64,000 nucleotides of DNA from Veillonella atypica KON (GTDB lineage: Bacteria > Bacillota > Negativicutes > Veillonellales > Veillonellaceae): NCBI RefSeq assembly GCF_002959915.1, contig NZ_PPDE01000005.1, positions 1 to 64,000 on the forward strand. The letters run 5' to 3'. The translations under genes and the position numbers were made by a program. The notes under the pieces are model-generated. The model did not search any database. It saw nothing but the letters and a program-made list of their open reading frames with translations, and was not told where the DNA came from. Shown piece by piece: positions 16,716-24,836 of the stretch (the stretch's first letter is position 1; every line of letters begins with the position of its first letter).

Positions 16716-17186
16716 ATGAATACCTTAGAGCGTTTTTATGATGCATTAAAGATTGCATTAGATATGTTATTTTATAAAGATCAATACTTAATATTTAATG
16801 AAACTGATAATCATGTAAGTGAGTTGTCCATTTCACATAAAATTGGGCACTATTTATCATTATGTATAGATGAGTATGATGTAGACTGTGAATATAACCG
16901 GGATATAGCTGATTCTAAAAAGAATAAGGCTAATGAGTTGATAAGACCAGATATTATAGTGCATAGACGTGGATGTAATAGTAGCAATTTTGTTGTTATA
17001 GAAGTAAAACCTTGGTGGAATGATAATGCGGAGGAGGATATCAAAAAATTAGCTGAAATGACAGAAGAAAATGGAAGGTTTGAATATGATTATGGGTGTA
17101 GTATAATTATCACAAAAAATAGATACGATGTTACTGCAACCATATTATCTAAGGGGGATATTATAGAACGTAATATCAAGATATAA
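16716..17186 (+). CDS. possible PD-(D/E)xK-fold protein
   Basis: 156 residues, AT-rich. The stretch RPDIIVHRRGCNSSNFVVIE followed by VKPWW has the spacing and strand pattern of a PD-(D/E)xK nuclease core (D in RPDIIVH, then E-x-K in IEVKP). A conserved-looking N-terminal helix (RFYDALKIALDMLF) and EWS-type acidic region precede it. It could be a small restriction-like or defence nuclease, or an inactive relative. AAAAGGAGATATTTT precedes the ATG. It is followed by a bidirectional terminator. Confidence 0.55.
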   Translation: MNTLERFYDALKIALDMLFYKDQYLIFNETDNHVSELSISHKIGHYLSLCIDEYDVDCEYNRDIADSKKNKANELIRPDIIVHRRGCNSSNFVVIEVKPWWNDNAEEDIKKLAEMTEENGRFEYDYGCSIIITKNRYDVTATILSKGDIIERNIKI

Positions 17187-17202
17187 ATCAAATAATATAA
17201 AT

Positions 17203-17231
17203 AAAAATAGCTCCCTTAGGAGCTATTTTTA
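17203..17231. terminator. bidirectional terminator
   Basis: AAAAATAGCTCC-CTTA-GGAGCTATTTTT between converging genes. Confidence 0.85.
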
Positions 17232-17241
17232 TTTATATAAA

Positions 17242-17589
17242 CTATTCAATTTCCGCTTTCAAATCAATAATATTTTTAGCAGCTACACAGCCAGGGCAGT
17301 CGCAGAATTCTGCGCCTTCTGCTTTAATGTCTTTAGCATGTTGTAATAGGTTAGCTGCGCCTTCTTCGCCAAGGATTTGTGTAGCAAGTTCAGACCCTGC
17401 AAAGCCTATTGTTTCATCGATAAGTGCAATGTTTTGTTCTGCTACGGATACGAGTTGTTTTGTAAGTTCTTCTTGTTTAGGTGTACCTTCTGCATTAATC
17501 CAAGATTGAGCGAATTCCTTTACTGTTTCATTGCTTGTAGGTGCATCTAATAAAGCTTGTACGAGTTGTGTTAATCGTGTATGTGTCAT
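17242..17589 (-). CDS. small conserved protein with C-terminal CDCPGC motif
   Basis: 115 residues from the ATG at 17589 (GGAGA 5-6 nt upstream); a longer frame to 17637 lacks a ribosome site. Mostly helical and acidic. The central ETIGFAGSELATQILGEEGA and the C-terminal FCDCPGCVAAKNI resemble small Firmicute proteins often labelled Hsp90-like chaperone. I treat that label as unreliable. The CxCxxC cluster could bind a metal. Confidence 0.65.
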   Translation of the reverse strand: MTHTRLTQLVQALLDAPTSNETVKEFAQSWINAEGTPKQEELTKQLVSVAEQNIALIDETIGFAGSELATQILGEEGAANLLQHAKDIKAEGAEFCDCPGCVAAKNIIDLKAEIE

Positions 17590-17818
17590 GATAATCTCCT
17601 TGATATAACTAGTAAATATAAGTTTGGAAAAATACACGTACTATCTATGAGCACCTGTTCATTTTTATAAGTTCATTATAGCACTTACAATAATTTTGAA
17701 TAGTAGAATTATTTGCGATAGATACTATCAAATAGGATAGATTTATGATGATAGCTGTTTCAATTTTTAATGATATAATTTAGTTAATAAATGTAGTTTG
17801 TTTGCAGGGGATTGTATC

Positions 17819-18451
17819 ATGAAAAAGGTTGTATGTGCGTTAGCTACGCTAGCTTTTATAGGTTCCATCAATGTTGTGTCCGCAGATGATTTGTTGCGGT
17901 TTCGTCTTAATGGTAATTCGATTTATGATCAGCCCTATGGTGATCGAAATGAGTTTCCTTGTCCAGATAGACTTGGAAGTTGCACTATGACTGATGAGGA
18001 TTATAGAAGCACTCGTAAAGGTCAATCTTTAGAGGTGTTTGATACTCTATATGAGGCTAAGCAACATTTGAACTTTAAACCGCAGTTGCCAAGTGGTTTA
18101 GAGGGATTACGTCCTGTACATGTATCCATTGTAGATCACGATGTATTACAAGTTGTGTATGCTTATCATGAGCTTTTAAAAGGAACATATTTTGACCGTG
18201 TAGATGATATGCCAAAGTATATTAAGTATCGCGTATCGACAGTATCGGGTAATATCGCAGGTGACTATAAGGATTATGTACCTCAGAAAACAGAGATTAT
18301 AAATGGCATGACCGTGACTTATCGAATGGTGGATGACGCCGTTTACTTAGCATCTTGGGAACATAAGGGGCAGAACCATGTGTTCTTATTTAATGAGCCT
18401 ATTTCTATTGAACAGGCTAGAGAAATGATTAAATGCGTAGGGATAAATTGA
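17819..18451 (+). CDS. secreted DUF4367-like protein, paralogue 3
   Basis: 210 residues with a signal peptide (VVCALATLAFIGSINVVSA-DD). It shares the core of the 9490 and 10136 proteins: EAKQHLNFKPQLPSGLEGLR, VLQVVYAYH, GNIAGDYKDY, KGQNHVFLFNEP, QAREMI. It is more diverged, with a longer N-terminal spacer containing a Cys pair (CPDRLGSC). GCAGGGGAT precedes ATG 17819. Likely periplasmic, function unknown. Confidence 0.7.
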   Translation: MKKVVCALATLAFIGSINVVSADDLLRFRLNGNSIYDQPYGDRNEFPCPDRLGSCTMTDEDYRSTRKGQSLEVFDTLYEAKQHLNFKPQLPSGLEGLRPVHVSIVDHDVLQVVYAYHELLKGTYFDRVDDMPKYIKYRVSTVSGNIAGDYKDYVPQKTEIINGMTVTYRMVDDAVYLASWEHKGQNHVFLFNEPISIEQAREMIKCVGIN

Positions 18452-18488
18452 GTTACTTATTGTACTATCTTTTTAAATATGATTAGTT

Positions 18489-18494
18489 TATAAT
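18489..18494 (+). promoter_or_regulatory. candidate -10 for a + strand RNA
   Basis: TATAAT at 18489-18494 directs transcription into the inverted-repeat locus at 18505. The -35 region is poor, so this is tentative. Confidence 0.4.
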
Positions 18495-18504
18495 ATAAAT
18501 ATAA

Positions 18505-18543
18505 AGAGAGCCAATTAACGTGATTAGGGCGTTAGGCTCATCT
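18505..18543 (+). repeat. left arm of the small-toxin locus
   Basis: AGAGAGCCAATTAACGTGAT...GTTAGGCTCATCT. Its reverse complement recurs with a few changes and a short deletion at 18718-18749. A long transcript of either strand could therefore close its own ends together. Confidence 0.75.
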
Positions 18544-18566
18544 AAAACTTGATAAAACTATGATGG

Positions 18567-18609
18567 CGCCTAACGTGTTAGAGGAATGCACTCCTTTATA
18601 CGTTAGGCG
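18567..18609. terminator. internal hairpin, possible shared terminator
   Basis: CGCCTAACGT (18567-18576) pairs perfectly with ACGTTAGGCG (18600-18609), with a further AGGA...TCCT pairing inside. It lies downstream of the small minus-strand ORF. Confidence 0.55.
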
Positions 18610-18621
18610 TTTATCATTGTA

Positions 18622-18699
18622 CTATTTGACTAGTACAATGATAGTGACTACTGATAACAGAATTATGATAATTACATAGGTAACTTCATGATTTGTCAT
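18622..18699 (-). CDS. 25-residue hydrophobic peptide, candidate type I toxin
   Basis: ATG at 18699, TAG at 18622-18624. The peptide begins MTNHEVTYV, continues as an uninterrupted hydrophobic run rich in Ile, Val and Leu (about residues 8-24) and ends in Lys. GAGGAGGTGAT lies directly upstream, one of the strongest ribosome sites in the window. The minus-strand extended -10 TGCTATACT (18758-18766) lies about 60 nt before the ATG. Flanking inverted repeats and a strong hairpin suggest RNA-controlled translation as in Fst/Ldr/Hok-type toxins. Toxicity is inferred, not shown. Confidence 0.6.
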   Translation of the reverse strand: MTNHEVTYVIIIILLSVVTIIVLVK

Positions 18700-18717
18700 A
18701 GTATCACCTCCTCGCGG

Positions 18718-18749
18718 AGATGAACCTAACTCACGTCAATTGACTCTCT
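18718..18749 (-). repeat. right arm of the small-toxin locus
   Basis: On the minus strand this reads AGAGAGTCAATTGACGTGAG..TTAGGTTCATCT, matching 18505-18543. It occupies the 5' leader of the putative toxin mRNA just before its ribosome site. Confidence 0.75.
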
Positions 18750-18757
18750 TCGTAATT

Positions 18758-18766
18758 AGTATAGCA
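18758..18766 (-). promoter_or_regulatory. extended -10 promoter of the small ORF
   Basis: TGCTATACT on the minus strand, expected start near 18751. The -35 is weak (AT-rich), as is common for extended -10 promoters. Confidence 0.5.
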
Positions 18767-18798
18767 AAAATTAATACTAAAAATAATGGAGTTTTTTT

Positions 18799-19206
18799 AT
18801 GCAAGTAGATAATTACAAGATTTCAAAGTTATCATATATAGAAAATGCCAGCAATGAGATAATGGAAAAGTACAATATAAAAGTGCAATATGAAACGGAA
18901 CCGCCTCATGGAGATGCTATATATTCTATTTCTATAAAGGAGAAAGTATTGCCGTTTTGGATTTATGGTAGGGATGTTACTTTCATAGGTAATAGCATGG
19001 TTATGGTCGAGTCTGTAAGATACAAAACCTGGGATCCCATTGAAACCATCATTATTGATTTAGAGAATGAAGTGTATGCTAGTTTAAAGGAATGGTATAC
19101 AGATATTTCATTTATTAATGGTCAAATAGAGCTATCTAATAAAGTGGTAAAAATGGATAAACGAATGTTAAATAATTTTGAGAATTTAGAGTGGATAAGC
19201 TTTTAA
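18799..19206 (+). CDS. hypothetical protein
   Basis: 135 residues, AT-rich, no signal peptide or membrane segment. Alternating strands (AIYSISIKEKVLPFWIYGRDVTF, VMVESVRYKTWDPIETIIIDLENEVYASL) suggest a compact alpha/beta protein similar in size to polymorphic-toxin immunity proteins. I recognise no family. The ATG follows AATGGAG. Confidence 0.55.
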   Translation: MQVDNYKISKLSYIENASNEIMEKYNIKVQYETEPPHGDAIYSISIKEKVLPFWIYGRDVTFIGNSMVMVESVRYKTWDPIETIIIDLENEVYASLKEWYTDISFINGQIELSNKVVKMDKRMLNNFENLEWISF

Positions 19207-19306
19207 GATTGATTGCGTAGAGGGTACATTGACCATACTATAGTGAAGTGTTATTCTATATATGACAAGGGATGTCAATATGTGACATAGTCTCATATGA
19301 ACGAAA

Positions 19307-19337
19307 AAATAGCAGGGCGGTCACCCTGCTATTTTTA
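19307..19337 (+). terminator. terminator after the 18799 gene
   Basis: AATAGCAGGG-CGGTCA-CCCTGCTATT followed by TTTATTG. Confidence 0.8.
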
Positions 19338-19377
19338 TTGTCCTATATTGACTCAGTAAAACTTCATCATATCCTAA

Positions 19378-19407
19378 TTGACATTACTCTATAGAATAAA
19401 GTACAAT
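19378..19407 (+). promoter_or_regulatory. leu operon promoter
   Basis: TTGACA at 19378-19383, 18-nt spacer, TACAAT at 19402-19407, immediately upstream of the T-box leader. Confidence 0.7.
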
Positions 19408-19414
19408 ATCTTTA

Positions 19415-19662
19415 TATCTTAAATACGAGCTATGAATGGGTATAAAGGTTTACAGATCCTGCTTTCAGAGAGTTGCCGGTTGGTGCGAGGCAATAGAGGT
19501 TGTACGCTGACACTCTCCCGTGAGCTTTGGTGGCGAATGTAGCAGTAGTCATCGACGGTGGTTCCGTTATACCCGCAACGAGTCCCAATTAGGGTGGTAC
19601 CGTGTTATGAATATAACGCCCCTTTGAGCAACGACAGTTGTTCTGAGGGGCTTTTTTTTATA
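19415..19662 (+). promoter_or_regulatory. T-box leader of leuACDB
   Basis: The T-box consensus AGGGTGGTACCGTG is at 19591-19604. Stem I elements upstream include AGAGAGTTGCCGGTTGGTGC. The terminator GCCCCTTTGAGC...TTCTGAGGGGC plus a T-run ends at about 19660. Uncharged tRNA (presumably tRNA-Leu, from the genes controlled) would stabilise the antiterminator. I could not place the specifier codon with certainty. Confidence 0.85.
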
Positions 19663-19663
19663 A

Positions 19664-19808
19664 AAGTTTAGTCAACCATACTACGTGACCGAATTAAAGT
19701 GGTGCTCTGACGCTCCAGCTAGCTTAACGGTCTTCGGTCTAGGGCCTCGACCTACTAAAGTCGCTTGCGAGCACGCACTTTAATTCTACGTTTTGTTTGA
19801 CTAAACTT
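19664..19808 (+). repeat. palindromic repeat element D in the leu leader
   Basis: Core 19713-19763 (CTCCAGCTAGCTTAACGGTC ... GACCTACTAAAGTCG). Arms GTTTAGTCAA...ACGTG..GAATTAAAGTG-GTGCTC pair with GAGCAC-GCACTTTAATTC..TACGT..TTGACTAAAC. It lies after the T-box terminator and before leuA, so any leu transcript must pass through a very large hairpin. Confidence 0.75.
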
Positions 19809-19867
19809 TCACAATTGATAGATATAATACAGTGTTATGTTTTATTAGTATAGAAAAGGTGAAGATT

Positions 19868-21406
19868 ATGGATCAAAATCGCGTATATTTCTTCGATACA
19901 ACCCTTCGTGATGGGGAACAAACACCAGGTGTATCTTTACAAACTCCTGAAAAAATTGAAATTGCGAAAGGCCTAGTACGCCTCGGCATCGATGTAATCG
20001 AGGCTGGTTTCCCAGCAGCATCCCCTGGAGATTTTGAAGCAGTACAAACGATTGCACGCGAAGTGAAAGGCGCAACAATTTGTGCATTGGCTCGTGCTAA
20101 TGAAAAGGACGTACAAAAAGCGATTGATGCGTTGAAAGATGCGGAACGTAGCCGTTTACATGTATTCATTGCTATTTCCGAGCTTCATATGGAATATAAA
20201 TTAAAAATGACTCGCCAAGAGGTATTGGATAAGGTTAAATCCGTATTGGCATATGCAAAAGGTAAGGTTGATGAAATCGAGTTCTCCGGTGAAGATGCGG
20301 CACGCTCTGATTTAGATTTCGCATGCCAAGTATTTGGTGTTGCCATTGCTGGTGGTGCAACAATTATTAATGTACCAGACACAGTAGGTTACATGAACCC
20401 TAATGAGTTCGGTGATAAAATCCGCTATATTAAAGAACATACACCAGGTATTGAAAATGCAATTATCTCTGTTCACTGCCATGACGACTTAGGTCTTGCT
20501 AATGCGAATACGTTAGCCGCTATTAAAGCAGGTGCACGCCAAGTAGAAGGCACAATTAATGGCCTAGGCGAACGGGCTGGTAACGTAGCGATTGAAGAAG
20601 TTGTAATGGCTCTTAAAACACGCCATGATTACTTCGGCGACCTTCAAGTGAACATCGATACAAAACAATTTACGAAAGTATCTAAACTTGTGAGCCGTTT
20701 AACAGGTGTTGTAGTTCCTCCAAATAAACCAATCGTTGGCTCTAACGCTTTTGCTCATGAGTCTGGTATTCACCAACATGGTATGATGAGCAACCCTGAA
20801 ACGTATGAAATCATGACTCCTGAGTCCGTAGGGGCTGAAAAAACAGACCTCGTATTGGGTAAACACTCTGGCCGTCATGCCTTTGCCGATCATTTGGCAA
20901 AACTTGGTTTCCAATCTTTCACAGAAGAGAAAATCAACGACCTCTTCGCTAAATTCAAAGAATTGGCAGACCGTAAAAAACAAGTATACGATGATGACAT
21001 TATCGCTCTTGTAGTAGATAACTTACATCACAAAAAAGCATTCGAGCTCGTGGCTCAATACTACAAATTAGGTGAAAAAGGCTACGCATATGCTGACGTT
21101 CGCCTCATGACCCCAGAAGGGGAGAAAGCAGATGCTGCCGTAGGTGACGGTCCAGTAGACGCATCCCTTAAAGCAGTTGAACGTGTGGTTGGCTTGCCAA
21201 TTAGCTTAAAAGACTACCAAATCCGTGCTATCACAGCAGGTAAAGATGCCCTTGGGGAAGCAACCCTTAAGGTAGAATACAACGGTCGTTTGTACCATGG
21301 TCGTGGTATTAGCACCGATATCGTTAAATCAAGTGTGAACGCATACATCAATGCAGTTAACTCAGTATTCCTAGCTATGGAGCTAGAACAACAGGAGGAA
21401 GAATAA
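19868..21406 (+). CDS. leuA: 2-isopropylmalate synthase
   Basis: 512 residues. First committed step of leucine synthesis (2-oxoisovalerate plus acetyl-CoA). [14 protein letters not shown] near the N-terminus, the metal-binding HxH in [24 protein letters not shown], and the C-terminal LeuA allosteric domain (leucine feedback) from about residue 390 are present. The ATG at 19868 has AAAAGGTGAAG upstream; a longer in-frame extension lacks one. First gene of leuA-C-D-B. Confidence 0.96.
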   Translation: MDQNRVYFFDTTLRDGEQTPGVSLQTPEKIEIAKGLVRLGIDVIEAGFPAASPGDFEAVQTIAREVKGATICALARANEKDVQKAIDALKDAERSRLHVFIAISELHMEYKLKMTRQEVLDKVKSVLAYAKGKVDEIEFSGEDAARSDLDFACQVFGVAIAGGATIINVPDTVGYMNPNEFGDKIRYIKEHTPGIENAIISVHCHDDLGLANANTLAAIKAGARQVEGTINGLGERAGNVAIEEVVMALKTRHDYFGDLQVNIDTKQFTKVSKLVSRLTGVVVPPNKPIVGSNAFAHESGIHQHGMMSNPETYEIMTPESVGAEKTDLVLGKHSGRHAFADHLAKLGFQSFTEEKINDLFAKFKELADRKKQVYDDDIIALVVDNLHHKKAFELVAQYYKLGEKGYAYADVRLMTPEGEKADAAVGDGPVDASLKAVERVVGLPISLKDYQIRAITAGKDALGEATLKVEYNGRLYHGRGISTDIVKSSVNAYINAVNSVFLAMELEQQEEE

Positions 21407-21407
21407 T

Positions 21408-22667
21408 ATGGGTATGACCATTACTGAAAAGAATATGGCTCGCCACGCGGGTCTTGATGTTGTAAAACCGGGCCAAATCATCGAATGTCATTTGGATGCG
21501 GTATTGATGAACGACATCACATTCCCACCGGCGCGTAAAGAGTTCTTGAAAATCGGCAAACCTGTATTTGACCGTCATAAAATCTACTTGGTGCCGGATC
21601 ATTTCACACCAAATAAAGATATTCAATCCGCTACTCAAGCGAAAGTCATGCGCGATTTCGTACGCGAACATGGCATCACAAACTACTTTGAAGTAGGTAG
21701 AATGGGTATCGAGCACGTTATTTTGCCAGAAAAAGGCCTTATCGGTCCTGGGGAAATGATGATCGGTGCTGACTCCCACACTTGTACATATGGTGCGGTA
21801 AATGCGTTCTCCACAGGCGTAGGCTCTACTGATGCGGGCGTTGCTATGGCAGAAGGTAAAACTTGGTTCAAAGTACCTGAAACTATTAAGGTTGAGCTTA
21901 TCGGCAAACCTAACAAATGGGTAACTGGTAAAGACGTAATCCTTGATTTAATCGGTAAAATCGGCGTAGACGGCGCTCGTTACATGGCTCTTGAATTCGC
22001 TGGTGACGGCGTACAACACATGACTATGGCTGACCGCCTTACAATCTGTAACATGGCCATCGAAGCTGGTGGTAAATGTGGCGTATTCCCATATGATGAA
22101 ATTACTGAAGCATACATCAAAGGCCGCGTAAATCGTCCTGTAGAACCAATTAATCCAGACCCTGATGCAGTATATGCTCAAACTGTGACTATCGATTTGT
22201 CCAAATTGCAACCAGTTGTAGCATTCCCTCATTTGCCATCCAACACACATTACATCAACGAGATCGACAAAGATATTAAAATCGATCAAGTTATCATTGG
22301 TTCCTGTACAAATGGCCGTTACGAAGACTTGGTGGCAGCTGCAGAAATCTTCAAAGGTCGCAAAGTAGCTCCATTCGTTCGTTGTATCGTAATTCCTGGT
22401 TCCCAAGATGTATACGATCAAGCTATGAAGGATGGTTTATTGGACATCTTCATTCAAGCTGACTGCGCAGTGTCCACGCCAACATGTGGCCCTTGCCTAG
22501 GTGGTTACATGGGTATCATGGCAGCTGGTGAAAGAACCGTTTCCACTACAAACCGTAACTTCCGTGGTCGTATGGGTCACGTTGATTCTGAAGTATATTT
22601 GGCAAGCCCTTACGTGGCGGCAGCAAGTGCTGTGTTAGGCCGCATTGCAGGCCCTGAGGAGGTTTAA
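21408..22667 (+). CDS. leuC: 3-isopropylmalate dehydratase large subunit
   Basis: 419 residues, the shorter bacterial/archaeal LeuC type (about 420). It isomerises 2- to 3-isopropylmalate with LeuD. The [4Fe-4S] ligands are in [13 protein letters not shown] and in CGPCLGG; substrate segment [29 protein letters not shown] overlaps the end of leuA and the start is one base after its stop. Confidence 0.96.
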   Translation: MGMTITEKNMARHAGLDVVKPGQIIECHLDAVLMNDITFPPARKEFLKIGKPVFDRHKIYLVPDHFTPNKDIQSATQAKVMRDFVREHGITNYFEVGRMGIEHVILPEKGLIGPGEMMIGADSHTCTYGAVNAFSTGVGSTDAGVAMAEGKTWFKVPETIKVELIGKPNKWVTGKDVILDLIGKIGVDGARYMALEFAGDGVQHMTMADRLTICNMAIEAGGKCGVFPYDEITEAYIKGRVNRPVEPINPDPDAVYAQTVTIDLSKLQPVVAFPHLPSNTHYINEIDKDIKIDQVIIGSCTNGRYEDLVAAAEIFKGRKVAPFVRCIVIPGSQDVYDQAMKDGLLDIFIQADCAVSTPTCGPCLGGYMGIMAAGERTVSTTNRNFRGRMGHVDSEVYLASPYVAAASAVLGRIAGPEEV

Positions 22668-22668
22668 T

Positions 22669-23160
22669 ATGGATTTTGAAAGCAAAAAAATCTGGCGCTA
22701 CGGCGACGATGTAGATACAGACGTAATCATTCCGGCTCGTTACTTGGCGATTGCTGATTGGAACGAATTGGCTGAACATGCGATGGAAGATATTGATACT
22801 ACTTTCGCGCCAAATGTGAAAGCTGGCGAAATCATGGTAGCTGGCAAAAACTTTGGTTGCGGTTCCTCCCGTGAACACGCACCAGGCGTTATCAAAGCAA
22901 AAGGTGTGCCTGTTATCATTGCACACTCCTTTGCTCGTATCTTCTTCCGTAATGCTATCAACATTGGTTTACCAGTTATTGAAATCGGCGAACAAGTAGA
23001 TCGTATCGACGCTGGCGATGCAGTCGGTGTAGATTTATCTAAAGGTATCGTGTACAACTTGACTAAAAACGAACAATACCAAGGCACTGAATTGCCACAA
23101 TTCATTCAAGACATTGCGGCAGCAGGAGGTCTTGTGAACTTTGCGAAACATCGCAAATAA
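22669..23160 (+). CDS. leuD: 3-isopropylmalate dehydratase small subunit
   Basis: 163 residues, the short LeuD type that partners a 420-residue LeuC. GDDVDTDVIIPARYL at the N-terminus and FGCGSSREHAP are diagnostic. GAGGAGGTTTAAT precedes the ATG at 22669, one base after the leuC stop; an in-frame extension into leuC is not needed. Confidence 0.95.
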   Translation: MDFESKKIWRYGDDVDTDVIIPARYLAIADWNELAEHAMEDIDTTFAPNVKAGEIMVAGKNFGCGSSREHAPGVIKAKGVPVIIAHSFARIFFRNAINIGLPVIEIGEQVDRIDAGDAVGVDLSKGIVYNLTKNEQYQGTELPQFIQDIAAAGGLVNFAKHRK

Positions 23161-23161
23161 G

Positions 23162-23272
23162 TACGTGGCCGAGCCTCGGTGATGCTCTGACGCTCCAGCT
23201 AGCTTAACGGTCATCGGCCGAGGGCCTTGACCTACTAAAGTCGCGTCAGAGCATGCACCTCGGCTCTATGTA
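23162..23272 (+). repeat. palindromic repeat element E between leuD and leuB
   Basis: Core 23193-23243 is nearly identical to element D (CTCCAGCTAGCTTAACGGTC ... GACCTACTAAAGTCG). The arms differ: TACGTGGCCGAGCCTCGGTG-ATGCTCTGACG against CGTCAGAGCAT-GCACCTCGGCTCTATGTA. So the core is conserved while the stem is locus-specific. Confidence 0.78.
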
Positions 23273-23278
23273 GCTTAT

Positions 23279-23300
23279 CATTGCGATTTTTTTCGCAATG
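23279..23300. repeat. short hairpin between elements E and F
   Basis: CATTGCGA-TTTTTT-TCGCAATG, a simple stem-loop. Confidence 0.6.
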
Positions 23301-23321
23301 ATGTACATATGGATAGATGTA

Positions 23322-23417
23322 GACGATGAAGCCCCGTCGCAAACGACTTTTGCTAGGGCGAGGCCTATGGCCTCGGCCCGTTAAGGCAATGGAGGCTTGC
23401 AACGGGGCTTCATCGTC
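23322..23417 (-). repeat. palindromic repeat element F upstream of leuB
   Basis: Arms GACGATGAAGCCCCG (23322) and CGGGGCTTCATCGTC (to 23417) are perfect. The core at 23344-23394 reads on the minus strand as CTCCATTGCCTTAACGGGCC ... CTAGCAAAAGTCG, related to D and E. It ends about 16 nt before the leuB start. Confidence 0.75.
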
Positions 23418-23433
23418 GGAGAGGAATATATAG

Positions 23434-24504
23434 ATGAGCGAAAAAAATATCGTATTGATTCCTGGTGATGGTATTGGTACTGAGATTATTGCTGCAGCGA
23501 AGGCTGTGTGTGATGTGGCTTTTGAGAAAGCCGGTGTAAAGGTTAATTGGATTGATAAAAAAGCGGGCGGTGCGTCTATTGATGCATACGGTGTGCCTTT
23601 GACTGAGGATACTATCGAGGCTTGTAAAGCTGCTGATGCTGTATTGCTAGGTGCTGTAGGCGGTCCTAAATGGGATAATGTAGATCCTTCTATTCGTCCT
23701 GAAAAAGCAATCCTTGGTCTTCGCAAGGAGCTTGGTTTGTTCTGTAACTTGCGTCCTGTAAAAATCTATCCATCCTTGCAAGAGTATTCCCCGCTTAAAA
23801 AGGAACTTGTACAAGATGTAGATTTCGTTATTGTTCGTGAGTTGACTGGTGGGATTTACTTCGGTGAACGCGAAGAGGCACAAGGTGAAGGCGCTAACGA
23901 GTTTGCTTGGGATAAAGAAACATACAGCCGTTACGAAGTAGAGCGCATCATGGACATTGCCATGGAAACAGCTCGCAAACGTAACAAAAAGGTTGTATCT
24001 GTAGATAAAGCAAATGTATTAGCTTCTTCTCGTTTGTGGCGTAAAATTGCTCAAGAGAAAGCTGCTGCTAATCCAGACATCACAACAGATTACTTCTATG
24101 TAGATAATACAGCGATGCAACTCGTTGTAAATCCTGCACAATTCGACGTTATCGTTACAACAAATTTGTTCGGCGATATCTTGTCTGATGAAGGCGCTGT
24201 TATTTCTGGTTCTATCGGGCTTTTACCATCTGCATCCATGGGTACTGGCACAGCATTGTATGAGCCAATCCACGGTTCTGCACCAGACATTATGGGCCAA
24301 AACTTGGCGAACCCATTGGGTACAATCTTGTCCGCAGCTATGATGTGCCGTCACTCCCTTGATTTGCCTCAAGTGGCTGACGCTATTGAAAAAGCTGTTG
24401 AACAAGTGCTCGTTGATGGTTACCGCACAGGCGATATCTACCGCGAAGGCTTGAAACGCGTAGGTACCACAGAAATGGCGCAAGCTGTTATCGAACGCTT
24501 ATAA
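23434..24504 (+). CDS. leuB: 3-isopropylmalate dehydrogenase
   Basis: 356 residues. It oxidatively decarboxylates 3-isopropylmalate with NAD. GDGIGTEI at the N-terminus, the loop RELTGGIYFGER, FGDILSDEGAVISGSIGLLPSAS and EPIHGSAPDI are diagnostic. GGAGAGGAATATATAG precedes the ATG. It is separated from leuD by two large palindromes, so it may be expressed at a different level from leuACD. A terminator follows. Confidence 0.96.
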   Translation: MSEKNIVLIPGDGIGTEIIAAAKAVCDVAFEKAGVKVNWIDKKAGGASIDAYGVPLTEDTIEACKAADAVLLGAVGGPKWDNVDPSIRPEKAILGLRKELGLFCNLRPVKIYPSLQEYSPLKKELVQDVDFVIVRELTGGIYFGEREEAQGEGANEFAWDKETYSRYEVERIMDIAMETARKRNKKVVSVDKANVLASSRLWRKIAQEKAAANPDITTDYFYVDNTAMQLVVNPAQFDVIVTTNLFGDILSDEGAVISGSIGLLPSASMGTGTALYEPIHGSAPDIMGQNLANPLGTILSAAMMCRHSLDLPQVADAIEKAVEQVLVDGYRTGDIYREGLKRVGTTEMAQAVIERL

Positions 24505-24534
24505 TAGGTGCGATTGAGTGCGTACTTATGTATT

Positions 24535-24566
24535 GAAGAGAGGGTTGTAAGGCCCTCTCTTTTTTG
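24535..24566 (+). terminator. leuB terminator
   Basis: AGAGAGGG-TTGTAAGG-CCCTCTCT followed by TTTTT. Confidence 0.85.
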
Positions 24567-24577
24567 TAGGAGGAGTT

Positions 24578-24742
24578 ATGTTATCTTATTTTTTACTTGC
24601 CTTATCTATAGGGCTCGTGGTGACAGCACTCATTTCTGTCTTTATCTTTAGTGAGGGCTATAATATGTACACTATTTTGGGGATAGGTCTTATTGTGGTT
24701 GGTGTTGTTATCCTTAACTTGTGGGGCAGTGTAGGAAATTAA
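24578..24742 (+). CDS. 54-residue membrane protein
   Basis: ATG at 24578 with GTAGGAGGAG 5-6 nt upstream, TAA at 24740. Two hydrophobic helices (YFLLALSIGLVVTALISVFI and ILGIGLIVVGVVILNL) are joined by a short SEGYNMY turn. The excellent ribosome site and its position just after the leuB terminator support a real gene. Function unknown. Confidence 0.65.
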   Translation: MLSYFLLALSIGLVVTALISVFIFSEGYNMYTILGIGLIVVGVVILNLWGSVGN

Positions 24743-24836
24743 AGATATTTATAGTCCGTATTTAATATATTAAAAATTTATGCATTAGAATATTGTAGAT
24801 GTAATCAGTGGGCAATACATTTCCAAGGAGGCCTTT

